A stretch of DNA of 64,000 nucleotides from Pseudomonas sp. CFII64. Lineage in GTDB: Bacteria; Pseudomonadota; Gammaproteobacteria; Pseudomonadales; Pseudomonadaceae. Of the stretch, positions 26,417 through 34,849 are shown piece by piece; the first letter of the stretch is position 1, and every line of letters begins with the position of its first letter. The notes beneath the pieces are model-generated. The model saw only the letters and a list, made by a program, of their open reading frames with translations. It was not told the origin of the DNA and made no database searches. Location: assembly GCF_000416235.1 (NCBI RefSeq), contig NZ_ATLO01000042.1, positions 186,001 through 250,000 on the forward strand, in the 5' to 3' direction. The position numbers and the translations under genes are program-made.

Positions 26417-27049
26417 TCAGGAACAGGCTCGTTGAAACAATTCATGGGCCTTGACCAGCGCCTCGGCAATTTTCTCCACCGGTTCGCGCTTGGCCATGGC
26501 TTGATCACGCAAGGCGTTATAGGCGTCGATTTCCGACATGCCCTTGGTTTCGATCAAAATGATTTTCGCCTGCTGCACGGTACGCATGACTGCCATGCGA
26601 CCTTCCAGACGCTTGACGTGTTTCTCACGCTCGCGTGCCTTGCGCGACTGACTCAAGGTAATCGCCAGCGCCGTCAGCAGGCCGAAGGATTTCACAGGCG
26701 ACGGGATCACCGAGCAGGCGTTCAGCTGCACCAACGCTTCAACGATGATCGGGTTCTCGTAGGCGATCACCGGAATGATCGGCGGTGTGCTGGCGTGCAG
26801 CAGCCAGGGTGTATTGGTCGAGAGGCTTTCCGGCGACACCGCCAACACGATCACGTCCGCCTCGATGGCCAGCCGTTCCGGGATCGGCCACTGCACGCGC
26901 ACCTGACAGCCGATGCGCTGCAACTGCTCGATCAGGTTACGGCCGTCTTCGTCATCCGGATGCATCACCAGCACACTGACATCGCGCAAATCCTTGATGC
27001 CGCTGGCGCTGTCGTTGCGCAGGCGTTTTTTGGCGGCACGCAAGGTCAT
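26417..27049 (-). CDS. amiR: AmiR, ANTAR-domain transcription antiterminator
   Basis: A 210-residue protein with a degenerate receiver-like N-terminal domain (no phospho-acceptor motif obvious), a coiled-coil stretch (KAREREKHVKRLEGRM) and a C-terminal ANTAR RNA-binding domain (about 145-200; VQQAKIILIETKGMSEIDAYNALRDQAM). In P. aeruginosa AmiR binds leader RNA and stops termination when released from AmiC. The ATG overlaps the amiC stop (ATGA). A terminator-bearing leader stands in front of the divergent urt operon and is the obvious RNA target here. Confidence 0.93.
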   Translation of the reverse strand: MTLRAAKKRLRNDSASGIKDLRDVSVLVMHPDDEDGRNLIEQLQRIGCQVRVQWPIPERLAIEADVIVLAVSPESLSTNTPWLLHASTPPIIPVIAYENPIIVEALVQLNACSVIPSPVKSFGLLTALAITLSQSRKAREREKHVKRLEGRMAVMRTVQQAKIILIETKGMSEIDAYNALRDQAMAKREPVEKIAEALVKAHELFQRACS

Positions 27050-28194
27050 GGTCGACTCCCGGCAGAGCTGGACCAATCATTGAAATTGGGCGCGATAGCA
27101 TAGGGATCGGGCTTGAGGGCACTCTGGCTCTCGTACAGGATATCGAACTGGCCCTCGGCGTTGGCCCGGCCGATGCGTGAAAACAGGTAGGTGTGGTGGT
27201 TGTCCGCATCGACCCGAATGCGCCCTTGAGGCGCTTCGAATTCCAGGCCGCGCATGGCTTGCAACACGTCCTCCACTTCGGTGCTGCCAGCCCGCACGAT
27301 GGCCTTAGCCAACAGATGGACCTGAAAGTACGCGGCTTCCCAGCATCGGTCGGTGACCTGATGCTGACCGAACAGCTCGCGGTACTGAGCGATGCATTGG
27401 CGATTGTTCGGCGTGTCGACCGACTGGAAATAGGTGGCCGCCGAGATGTGCCCGGCGCCCAGATGAGCGCCCATTTGCCGAATATCCGTTTCGCTGGTGG
27501 TCAGGCTGGCGATGGGCATCACGGCGGGGTCAAAGCCCGCGTCGGCGTAGGCTTGGTACAAATGCCCCATGGTTTCGCCAACCACCGTCGAGAAGATGAA
27601 CGACGGCTTCAGTTCCCTGGCCTTGACCATCAACTTGGCGAAATCTTCCGGCCGGGCGTTTTTCAGCGGCAGGTAATATTCGCCCAGTTTGGTGCCGCCG
27701 CGCTCGTACAGCAGGTCGCTCATCAGGCGATTGGTTTCGTAGGGGTAAACGTATTCCGAGCCGATCATCAACACGCGGTTGCCGAAGTTATCCAGCATGT
27801 AATTGCCCAGCGGCAACGCGTTATGGTTCGGCGTGGCGCCGGTATAAATGATGTTGCGTGAATATTCGAAACCTTCGTAATACACCGGATACAGCAGCAG
27901 CGCGTCATAGCGTTCGACGATGGGCAATGCGGCCTTGCGCGCGGCAGAGGTGTAGCAGCCGAAGAAAAAACGCAGGTGCTCTTCGCGGATCAGTGACTCG
28001 ATGTGCATGGCATAGAGCGCAGGCGTCGAATCGGGGTTGCGGGTGATCAGTTCCAGAAGCCGGCCATCGACGCCACCGGCGGCGTTGATCTGCTGGATGG
28101 CGAATTGCGCGCCGCGCATTGTGGAGCACTCGGCAGCAGCGGTGACGCCGGTGTCGGAAAACAGACCGCCTATGCGGATCGACTGGTCAGCCAT
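27046..28194 (-). CDS. amiC: AmiC, amide-sensing negative regulator of AmiR
   Basis: A 382-residue cytoplasmic protein with a type I periplasmic-binding-protein fold and no signal peptide, unlike its exported relative UrtA encoded divergently. The ligand-region motif FFGCYTSAARKAALP, followed by LLLYPVYYEGFEYSRNIIYTG, is that of AmiC. In the known system AmiC sequesters AmiR until a short-chain amide binds. Here it probably senses the amide or urea compound imported by the Urt transporter. AAGG precedes the ATG. Confidence 0.93.
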   Translation of the reverse strand: MADQSIRIGGLFSDTGVTAAAECSTMRGAQFAIQQINAAGGVDGRLLELITRNPDSTPALYAMHIESLIREEHLRFFFGCYTSAARKAALPIVERYDALLLYPVYYEGFEYSRNIIYTGATPNHNALPLGNYMLDNFGNRVLMIGSEYVYPYETNRLMSDLLYERGGTKLGEYYLPLKNARPEDFAKLMVKARELKPSFIFSTVVGETMGHLYQAYADAGFDPAVMPIASLTTSETDIRQMGAHLGAGHISAATYFQSVDTPNNRQCIAQYRELFGQHQVTDRCWEAAYFQVHLLAKAIVRAGSTEVEDVLQAMRGLEFEAPQGRIRVDADNHHTYLFSRIGRANAEGQFDILYESQSALKPDPYAIAPNFNDWSSSAGSRP

Positions 28195-28556
28195 GCCTAT
28201 AAACCTTGTTCAGCGTGAGATGAGACGCCCGCTCAAGGCTGGGGGTCTGAAAGTCCGTGCAGAGAATAACTGAGCGAAATACCGTGTATCGCAACGGTTG
28301 CTCTCAGGCCGATTGTGCCTGGGGCTGGCGCGACGACGCTGTCGGGGCCAGTCATGCGAGGGGCCTTCCACACTTGCCGAGGACGGGCGTGTGACAAGGC
28401 ACCCTGCGAGGGTGTCATACGAGCTTCATGCAGATAGCGGGCCATGCGCCCATTCGTATAACGCCTGCATGCTCGTCGTCACGCGCTCGCGGCCATCTGC
28501 CAAAAGTTGCGAGGCATGATCAGTCCCGCTGCACTGCCTGATTTACCCCGCCAATA

Positions 28557-28573
28557 TTCACGATTTTGGTGCA
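28557..28573. promoter_or_regulatory. NtrC-like enhancer site
   Basis: TTCACGATTTTGGTGCA matches the NtrC consensus TGCACCA-N3-TGGTGCA at 12 of 14 fixed positions. It lies about 110 bp upstream of the sigma-54 -24 element, a normal enhancer distance. Half-sites TGCAC (28530-28534) and GGTGCA (28616-28621) flank it. Confidence 0.65.
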
Positions 28574-28683
28574 TTCACGGATCTGTCGCGCCAAAGCAGC
28601 GCAACCATTGGCAAGGGTGCAATAGATGCAGAGAAATCCCGTGCGCCCTCCTCCAGGCACCGTGAAACCGCTTTCGCCGACAT

Positions 28684-28699
28684 TGGCACCGCCCTTGCT
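28684..28699 (+). promoter_or_regulatory. Sigma-54 (-24/-12) promoter of the urt-ure operon
   Basis: TGGCACCGCCCTTGCT fits the RpoN consensus TGGCAC-N5-TTGCW, with exactly 10 bp between the invariant GG and GC. Transcription should start near 28710, giving a leader of about 170 nt before urtA. Confidence 0.8.
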
Positions 28700-28782
28700 A
28701 TAACCCTTCTGAGACATCGCGCCAGCTGTTTGCCCTACGCCCCTCTTGGCAGGTAGGGAAACACCCGGCGTACGACTGGATC

Positions 28783-28796
28783 GGACACTGTTGTCC
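28783..28796 (+). promoter_or_regulatory. Possible ANTAR-target hairpin in the urtA leader
   Basis: GGAC-ACTGTT-GTCC forms a 4-bp stem with a six-base loop that has A at position 1 and G at position 4, the loop rule described for ANTAR RNA targets. The second hairpin expected for a full target was not found with confidence. It lies 19 nt before the leader terminator. Confidence 0.4.
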
Positions 28797-28814
28797 CGCC
28801 AGATTCGGCACAAG

Positions 28815-28862
28815 AAGCCTGACCTCCCGGTTATTCATTTGACCGGGACGTCGGGCTTTTTT
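28815..28862 (+). terminator. Intrinsic leader terminator just upstream of urtA
   Basis: A 16-bp stem (28816-28831 with 28842-28857), with one G-T pair and one mismatch, encloses a 10-nt loop and is followed by six T residues at 28857-28862. It lies 20 bp before the urtA ATG and well downstream of the promoter. It is therefore an attenuator of the operon rather than an end-of-gene terminator. Confidence 0.88.
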
Positions 28863-28881
28863 AATTTCTGGAGAGAAGTGA

Positions 28882-30063
28882 ATGCACAACGACAAACGCC
28901 GTTTGATCAAGCATGCCCTGATGCTGGGTGCTTTCAGCCTGCTGCCGTTTTCGCTGACCAGTCAGGTGCAGGCAGCTGAAGCCGTCAAGGTCGGCATCAT
29001 CCACTCGTTGACCGGCACCATGGCCATGAGTGAAGCGTCGGTAGTGGACGCAGAAAAACTCGCCATCGACGAAATCAATGCCAGCGGTGGCGTGCTCGGC
29101 AAAACCATCGAACCTATCGTCGAGGACGGCGCCAGTGATTGGCCGACCTTCGCTGAGAAGGCGCGCAAGCTGCTGGAAAACGATCACGTGGTCGCGACGT
29201 TCGGCGCCTATACCTCGGCGTCGCGCAAAGCGGTGTTGCCGGTGTTCGAGCGCAACAAGGGCTTGCTCTATTACCCGACTTTCTACGAGGGTCTGGAGAA
29301 GTCTCCGGCCATCATTTACACCGGCGCCGAAGCCTCACAGCAAACCCTGGCAGCGGTCAGCTGGTTAATGGCCAACAAGGGCAAGAGCGTGTACCTGGTG
29401 GGCTCGGACTACATCTGGCCGCGCACCACCAACAAGCTCGCTCGGGCATCGGTGACCAAGCAGGGCGGCTCGATTGTCGGTGAGGATTACCTGCCGTTGG
29501 GCAATATCGAGTTCTCCTCGGTGATCAACAAGATCAAGGCCGCCAAGCCGGACATCGTTCTGTCGACCATCGTCGGCGGGTCCAATGTGGCGTTCTACAA
29601 ACAGCTCAAGGCCGCAGGCATCGACAGCAGCAACCAGACGCTGATGGCCCTGGCGGTGACTGAAGAGGAAGTGACTGGCATTGGCGCGGAAAACCTCACG
29701 GGTTTCCTGACCTGCATGAGCTATTTCCAGAGCCTGAAAAACCCGGTCAACGAGAAATTCGTCGCCGCTTTCAAGGCGCGTTACGGCGAAAAACGCGTCG
29801 TCGGCGACCCGATGGCGGCGGCCTACACCGCGGTTTATCTGTGGAAGAAAGCGGTGGAAAAAGCGGGCAGCTTCGACGTGCCGGCAGTGATCGCCGCATC
29901 TTCCGAATTGACCCTGGACGCACCCGAAGGCGAGATCAGGATTCACAAGGACAACCATCACCTGTGGAAGCGTGCCCGCATCGGCACCATCAATGCCCAG
30001 GGCCAGGTCGACGTGATCTATGAGTCCGCGCCAATCGAGCCGAATCCATTTCCAAAACTGTGA
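28882..30063 (+). CDS. urtA: Urea/amide ABC transporter substrate-binding protein (UrtA/FmdD type)
   Basis: A 393-residue periplasmic binding protein with a signal peptide (about 1-32, ending QVQAAEA). The HAAT-family urea/short-chain-amide signature is clear: HSLTGTMAMSEASV, EPIVEDGASDWPTFAEKA, FGAYTSASRKAVLPVFE and LLYYPTFYEGLE. It shares its fold and binding loop (YTSASRKA) with AmiC. The ribosome site GGAGAG lies directly after the leader terminator. It delivers urea or an amide to UrtBC. Whether the main ligand is urea or a short amide cannot be decided from sequence. Confidence 0.93.
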   Translation: MHNDKRRLIKHALMLGAFSLLPFSLTSQVQAAEAVKVGIIHSLTGTMAMSEASVVDAEKLAIDEINASGGVLGKTIEPIVEDGASDWPTFAEKARKLLENDHVVATFGAYTSASRKAVLPVFERNKGLLYYPTFYEGLEKSPAIIYTGAEASQQTLAAVSWLMANKGKSVYLVGSDYIWPRTTNKLARASVTKQGGSIVGEDYLPLGNIEFSSVINKIKAAKPDIVLSTIVGGSNVAFYKQLKAAGIDSSNQTLMALAVTEEEVTGIGAENLTGFLTCMSYFQSLKNPVNEKFVAAFKARYGEKRVVGDPMAAAYTAVYLWKKAVEKAGSFDVPAVIAASSELTLDAPEGEIRIHKDNHHLWKRARIGTINAQGQVDVIYESAPIEPNPFPKL

Positions 30064-30142
30064 TGCAGGGTCGGGCGCGTCTGGTTGCGCGCCCTTTTCC
30101 ACCCACGTGGCCCGCCAACGTGCAACAACAGGTAGCGACGCA

Positions 30143-31045
30143 ATGACTTTCGATATTTTGGTGATGCAGGTCTTCAGCGGGTTCTCGCTGTTCTCGGTGT
30201 TGGTGCTGATGGCGCTCGGGCTGACCATCGTCTTCGGCTTGATGGGCGTGATCAACATGGCTCACGGCGAACTGATGGCGATGGGGTCGTACATGACCTA
30301 CGTCACTTCGCTGGTATTCCAACGCTATTTTCCCGAACTCATGGGCTGGTACTTCATCGTCGGTATCGGCGTCGCCTTTGTGGTGACGTTCGCCTTTGGT
30401 TTCCTGCTCGAACGCTGCTTTATCCGCTTCATGTACAACCGCCCACTGGACACGTTGCTGGCGACCTGGGGTTTATCCATCGTGCTGCAACAATTGTTTC
30501 GCCAGGTCTTTGGCCCCAAGGAGGTCAGCGTGCCCACGGTGCAATGGCTTCAAGGCGCCTGGAAGATCAGTGAAGGACTTGAACTGCCCCTCAACCGGAT
30601 TTTCATCATCGGCCTGACGCTGGTGATTGCCGCTGCTGTGTTTCTGTTTCTGTACCGCAGCCGCTGGGGCCTGCGCATTCGCGCCGTGACTCAGAACCGC
30701 GCCATGGCCGGTGCTGCCGGGATCAATACCGCACGGGTCGATGCGGTGACGTTTGCTCTTGGCTGCGGCCTGGCCGGGATCGCTGGCAGTTCGTTCACCA
30801 TGCTGGCTTCCACTGGTCCCGTCAGCGGCCAGCAGTACCTGGTGGACACCTTCATCGTGGTTGTGTTTGGCGGTGTCGAGAGTCTTCTGGGCACGTTCCT
30901 CTCGGCCTTCGCCATTGGCCAGACGCAGATCTCGCTTGAATACCTCACCACGGGCTCCATGGCCAAGGCCATCACCCTGCTGGTGGTGATCGTGCTGCTG
31001 TTCTTCCGCCCCAACGGCTTGTTTGCCGCGAAAGTGAGACGCTGA
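30143..31045 (+). CDS. urtB: Urea/amide ABC transporter permease UrtB
   Basis: A 300-residue branched-chain-type permease with about eight helices. The LivH-like features GLMGVINMAHGELMAMGSYM, FFRPNGLF and GGVESLLGTFL are present. The ATG at 30143 gives the usual hydrophobic N-terminus; the open frame upstream is only the end of urtA in another frame. It follows urtA by 79 bp and pairs with UrtC. Confidence 0.92.
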   Translation: MTFDILVMQVFSGFSLFSVLVLMALGLTIVFGLMGVINMAHGELMAMGSYMTYVTSLVFQRYFPELMGWYFIVGIGVAFVVTFAFGFLLERCFIRFMYNRPLDTLLATWGLSIVLQQLFRQVFGPKEVSVPTVQWLQGAWKISEGLELPLNRIFIIGLTLVIAAAVFLFLYRSRWGLRIRAVTQNRAMAGAAGINTARVDAVTFALGCGLAGIAGSSFTMLASTGPVSGQQYLVDTFIVVVFGGVESLLGTFLSAFAIGQTQISLEYLTTGSMAKAITLLVVIVLLFFRPNGLFAAKVRR

Positions 31046-31046
31046 A

Positions 31047-32189
31047 ATGAATGACATGACTGAAAAGCCCTTTTCCCGGCCCGAGGTCGCCGCGCGTGCC
31101 CCGCGCTGGCTGAAGAGCGGTTGGCTATCGATGATCGAGCGCTACAGCCTGATCTGGCTGTCGATCCTGCTGTTGGTGGTGCTGCCGCTGGGCCTTGGCG
31201 ACTTCCGCCTGGGACTGGCGGGCAAATACCTGAGCCTGGCGTTCTGCGCCGTGGGCATGGTGATGATCTGGGGTTACGGCGGGATCCTCAGCCTTGGCCA
31301 GGGGATCTTCTTCGGTCTGGGCAGCTACATGATGGCGATGTACCTCAAGCTCGAAGCAACGGCCACCGATGAAGCCGCCAGCGCCCTCGCTGCTTTCTAC
31401 GGCTCCGCGCTGCCGGACTTCATGATCTGGAACAGCGTTGACGCTCTGCCCTGGTGGTGGAAGCCGTTCGAGTCAGCAACCTTTACCTTTGCCGCGATCA
31501 TCATCCTTCCGGCGCTGCTGGCATTCCTGTTCAGCTATGCGTATTTCAAGAAACGCGTGGGCGGCGTGTATTTCTCGATCATCACGTTGTCGCTGGCGGC
31601 GATCATGTCGATCATGATCATCGGTCAACAGGGCTACACCGGAGGTGTCAACGGTCTGACCGACTTCAAGACGGCATTCGGCCTGAGCCTGCAAACCCCG
31701 CAAACGCCCTGGATCCTCTACCTGATCACTGCGCTGATGCTGCTGGCCTGCGTGGCGCTGTGTGGATTCATCCTGCGCAGCCGGCTGGGCAAGGTGGTGG
31801 TGGCGATCCGTGACCGCGAAGACCGCGTGCGCTTTTCCGGCTACAACACCGCACTGTTCAAGGCGTTTATCTTTGCCGTGGCCGCGCTGATTTCCGCGCT
31901 GGGCGGGGTGATGTTCACGCTGCAAGTGGGTCTGGCGTCGCCGTCGCTGGTGGGGATTATCCCCTCGACCGAAATCGTCATCTACGCCGCGCTGGGCGGC
32001 CGTCTTTCACTGGTTGGCGCGGTCTACGGCACGTTGCTGATCGGTGTCGCAAAAACCTACCTGTCGGAAAACTTCGTCAATTTCTGGCAGTACTTCATCG
32101 GCTTCCTGTTCATGGGCGTGGTGTTGTTTTTGCCCACGGGCCTTGCCGGCTTGCTGCAACGCTTGAGCAAAAAGGAAGTGCAGTCATGA
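31047..32189 (+). CDS. urtC: Urea/amide ABC transporter permease UrtC
   Basis: A 380-residue LivM-type permease with about ten helices. Characteristic segments are GYGGILSLGQGIFFGLGSYMMAMYL, GVYFSIITLSLAAIMSIMII and GGRLSLVGAVYGTLL. The long second extramembrane segment (about 105-150) is usual for UrtC. It begins one base after the urtB stop and overlaps urtD by ATGA. Confidence 0.92.
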   Translation: MNDMTEKPFSRPEVAARAPRWLKSGWLSMIERYSLIWLSILLLVVLPLGLGDFRLGLAGKYLSLAFCAVGMVMIWGYGGILSLGQGIFFGLGSYMMAMYLKLEATATDEAASALAAFYGSALPDFMIWNSVDALPWWWKPFESATFTFAAIIILPALLAFLFSYAYFKKRVGGVYFSIITLSLAAIMSIMIIGQQGYTGGVNGLTDFKTAFGLSLQTPQTPWILYLITALMLLACVALCGFILRSRLGKVVVAIRDREDRVRFSGYNTALFKAFIFAVAALISALGGVMFTLQVGLASPSLVGIIPSTEIVIYAALGGRLSLVGAVYGTLLIGVAKTYLSENFVNFWQYFIGFLFMGVVLFLPTGLAGLLQRLSKKEVQS

Positions 32190-32923
32190 GCGCCATATTG
32201 CTGAGTGTCGAAGACCTGACCGTGTCGTTCGATGGTTTCAAAGCCGTAGACAACCTTAATTTCTATGTCGAGGAAAACCAGGTGCACGTGGTGATTGGCC
32301 CCAATGGCGCGGGGAAGACCACGCTGCTCGACATGATCTGCGGCAAGACCCGGCCCAGCTCCGGCAGCATCCGCTTCAAGGATCTGCAACTGGCCAACAT
32401 GATCGAGTACCAGATCACCCGCGCTGGCGTGGGCCGCAAGTTCCAGAACCCGTCGGTGTACGAAGACCTCACGGTGCGCGAGAACCTCGACATTTCTTCT
32501 CCGGATAAACGCGGGATCTTCAATTGCCTGTTTGCCCGCAAGGACAAGACGCTTCAGGCAGAGATCGAGCAGACCGCCGAGATGATCTTTCTTCAGGACC
32601 AACTGGAGCGCAAGGCCGGACTGCTGTCCCACGGCCAGAAGCAGTGGCTGGAAATCGGCATGTTGCTGATGCAGCGTCCGGAGCTGTTATTGCTGGATGA
32701 GCCGGTAGCGGGCATGAGCGCTGGCGAGCGGGAAAAAACCGCCGGCCTGCTTAAACGCATCGCCAAGGGCCGCGCCATGGTGATCATTGAACACGACATG
32801 GAATTCGTGAAATCGGTGGCCGACAAGGTCACCGTTCTGCACCAGGGCAAGACCCTGGCCTATGGCTCGATGGATCAGGTGCAAAACGATCCTCGTGTCA
32901 TCGACGTCTATCTGGGGCACTGA
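32186..32923 (+). CDS. urtD: Urea/amide ABC transporter ATPase UrtD
   Basis: A 245-residue LivG-like ATPase. Walker A is GPNGAGKTT (about 38-46), the signature region LLSHGQKQWLEIGMLL and Walker B LLLLDEPVAGMS. The variant signature (SHGQKQW) is typical of UrtD. It overlaps urtC by four bases and lies two bases before urtE. Confidence 0.94.
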   Translation: MSAILLSVEDLTVSFDGFKAVDNLNFYVEENQVHVVIGPNGAGKTTLLDMICGKTRPSSGSIRFKDLQLANMIEYQITRAGVGRKFQNPSVYEDLTVRENLDISSPDKRGIFNCLFARKDKTLQAEIEQTAEMIFLQDQLERKAGLLSHGQKQWLEIGMLLMQRPELLLLDEPVAGMSAGEREKTAGLLKRIAKGRAMVIIEHDMEFVKSVADKVTVLHQGKTLAYGSMDQVQNDPRVIDVYLGH

Positions 32924-32925
32924 GC

Positions 32926-33615
32926 ATGCTGACCGTCAATCAACTCAACGTGTATTACGGCGACAGCCACGTGCTGCGCAACCTCGACCTGGAACTGGCA
33001 CCCGCCGAATCCCTGGCGATCATGGGCCGCAACGGCATGGGCAAGACCACCCTGCTGAAAAGCCTGGTCGGCATGCTGCCCGCGCGCAGCGGCAGTATCA
33101 ATCTGGCCGGAGAAGAACTGACATCGCGCAAGAGCTACGACCGGGTCGCGGCAGGCGTCGGGTTCGTGCCTCAGGGCCGGATGATCTTTCCGTACCTCAG
33201 CGTCGAAGAAAACATCCTCACCGGGATGCAAGGGGCACCTGCCGCGCCCATCCCCGATTACATTTTCGAATACTTCCCGGTGCTGTTTGAGATGCGCCGG
33301 CGCAAGGGCGGCAACCTCTCCGGCGGGCAGCAACAACAGCTCGCCATCGCCCGTGCGCTGGTCTCCAACCCAAAGGTGTTGATCCTCGACGAACCCACCG
33401 AAGGCATTCAGCCGTCGATCATCAAGGACATCGCCAAGGCCTTGAATCTGCTGAAAAAAGAACGGGGGTTTTCGCTGATTGTGTCCGAGCAGGTGCTGTC
33501 GTTCGCCATGGCGGTGGCGGATCGTTATCTGATCATCGAGAAAGGCGAGTTCGTGCACAGCGAGGTCCACGCAACCGTCGACCGCGAACGCATCCTGCGT
33601 TATCTGACCATCTGA
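32926..33615 (+). CDS. urtE: Urea/amide ABC transporter ATPase UrtE
   Basis: A 229-residue LivF-like ATPase. Walker A is GRNGMGKTT (about 34-42), the signature LSGGQQQQLAIARAL and Walker B VLILDEPTEGIQPS. It completes the five-part importer. The ureE gene begins 23 bp further on with a CAGGAG ribosome site, so transport and hydrolysis genes form one transcription unit. Confidence 0.94.
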   Translation: MLTVNQLNVYYGDSHVLRNLDLELAPAESLAIMGRNGMGKTTLLKSLVGMLPARSGSINLAGEELTSRKSYDRVAAGVGFVPQGRMIFPYLSVEENILTGMQGAPAAPIPDYIFEYFPVLFEMRRRKGGNLSGGQQQQLAIARALVSNPKVLILDEPTEGIQPSIIKDIAKALNLLKKERGFSLIVSEQVLSFAMAVADRYLIIEKGEFVHSEVHATVDRERILRYLTI

Positions 33616-33638
33616 ACCCGGCCACAGGAGACATCGCC

Positions 33639-34079
33639 ATGTTGATACTCGACCGCATTGTCGGCCAGGTCAGTGACCCGGCCCTCGCCGATCGCCTGCA
33701 CGACCTGAGCCACGCCGGCCAGGTGGAAATCCTCAGCCTGTCGGCCAGCGATATTCAGCGCCATCGCCTGCGCCTGGCCAGTGATCGTGGCACCGATTGC
33801 GCCATTCGCCTGGAGCGCCATCAACAGTTGCGCAATGGATCGGTGCTGATGCTTGACGGCCAGCGGGCCATCGTCGTGCAGATGCAGGATATTCGCTACC
33901 TCGACCTGCAACCCCGCGATACCGCAGCCGCACTGGAACTGGGCTATTTCGCCGGCAACATGCACTGGGCCGTGCGTTTTGCTGAAGGCACGTTGCAGAT
34001 CCCGCTCAACGGCCCCGAAGCCGATTATCTCGAACGCCTGGCGCCGATGTTGCTGGACGGTCGGGTGCAGCGCCTATGA
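33639..34079 (+). CDS. ureE: Urease accessory protein UreE (nickel chaperone)
   Basis: A 146-residue UreE. It delivers Ni2+ to the UreDFG-apourease complex. The peptide-binding N-terminal domain and the metal domain are both recognisable, the latter by GNMHWAVRF with the conserved His109. The histidine-rich C-terminal tail found in some UreE is absent; the protein ends DGRVQRL. It overlaps ureF by ATGA. Confidence 0.9.
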   Translation: MLILDRIVGQVSDPALADRLHDLSHAGQVEILSLSASDIQRHRLRLASDRGTDCAIRLERHQQLRNGSVLMLDGQRAIVVQMQDIRYLDLQPRDTAAALELGYFAGNMHWAVRFAEGTLQIPLNGPEADYLERLAPMLLDGRVQRL

Positions 34080-34807
34080 ACGAACTGGGCAGCAGTCTGC
34101 TGGCGCTGCAGCAGGCCGACAGTTTTTTCCCGGGCGGCGCCGTGGCCTGGTCATGGGGGCTCGAGACACTGGTAGCCGATGGGCACCTGGGCCTGACCGA
34201 CGTGACCACCCTCAAGCGTCGGCAACGGGGTGTTCATCGTGACCGAAGCGCTCCGGTGCGGGCATTCGTCGAAGGCCAGCTGCGCCATCGCTGGAACAGT
34301 TTTGACCGGGCCTTTCTATGCGCCGCCTGGCAGGCCGCCAACGACCAGCCCACGCTCGTCGAACTGGACAACCAGATTGAAGCACTGACCCTGGCCGAAG
34401 AGCTGCGCCAAGGCTCGCGTCGCGTTGGCCAGTCGTTGCTGGGTGTGCATGTCGCGCTAGGCACGCCGGGCGCCTGCGCTTATCAGCAACAGGTACTGAC
34501 CGCGCAAACCCCAGGGCACCTGCCCGTGGTGCAGGGCTTGCTTTGGCAGCGATTGGGCATGCAACGCGATCATTGCCAACTCGCCGCCGCCCACGGGCTG
34601 TGCACCGGATTGGTCAGCGCCGCTGTGCGCCTGGGCGTGATGGGTCATGTGGACGCGCAACGGGTGCTCACCGACCTCCAGCCACTGCTCCTGGAACTGC
34701 TCGCCCACGCACCGCCCGAACCCGACGCTGCCAGCGGTTTTACACCCCTGGCCGAGATTGCGGTGATGCGCCATGAAACCCAGGCCCTGCGTCTTTTTGC
34801 CAATTGA
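34076..34807 (+). CDS. ureF: Urease accessory protein UreF
   Basis: A 243-residue UreF, partner of UreD and UreG in urease activation. The family pattern LQQADSFFPGGAVAWSWGLETLVADG and the long helical remainder are clear. Between DVTTL (about 42-46) and AFVEGQLRHRW (about 63-73) there is an Arg-rich stretch of about 16 residues that I do not expect in this family. Read in the +1 frame the same bases give a more protein-like string. The frame itself is intact, so the gene is called as functional with that caution. Confidence 0.87.
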   Translation: MNELGSSLLALQQADSFFPGGAVAWSWGLETLVADGHLGLTDVTTLKRRQRGVHRDRSAPVRAFVEGQLRHRWNSFDRAFLCAAWQAANDQPTLVELDNQIEALTLAEELRQGSRRVGQSLLGVHVALGTPGACAYQQQVLTAQTPGHLPVVQGLLWQRLGMQRDHCQLAAAHGLCTGLVSAAVRLGVMGHVDAQRVLTDLQPLLLELLAHAPPEPDAASGFTPLAEIAVMRHETQALRLFAN

Positions 34808-34849
34808 ACCGGCCGACCAAAACCCGGCCGCCGTCACAGGAGCTACACG

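Larger units (their letters stand above)
28195..28881. promoter_or_regulatory. Divergent control region between amiC and urtA
   Basis: This 687-bp gene-free stretch separates the leftward amiC operon from the rightward urt-ure operon. Its right part holds an NtrC-like site, a sigma-54 promoter, a small hairpin and a strong terminator, each listed separately. The left 300 bp, where the amiC promoter should lie, shows no box I would defend. Confidence 0.7.

Noticed and set aside
28195..28500. Sigma-54 promoter for the leftward amiC operon
   Set aside because: No GC-N10-GG spacing in the right orientation was found in this half of the gap.
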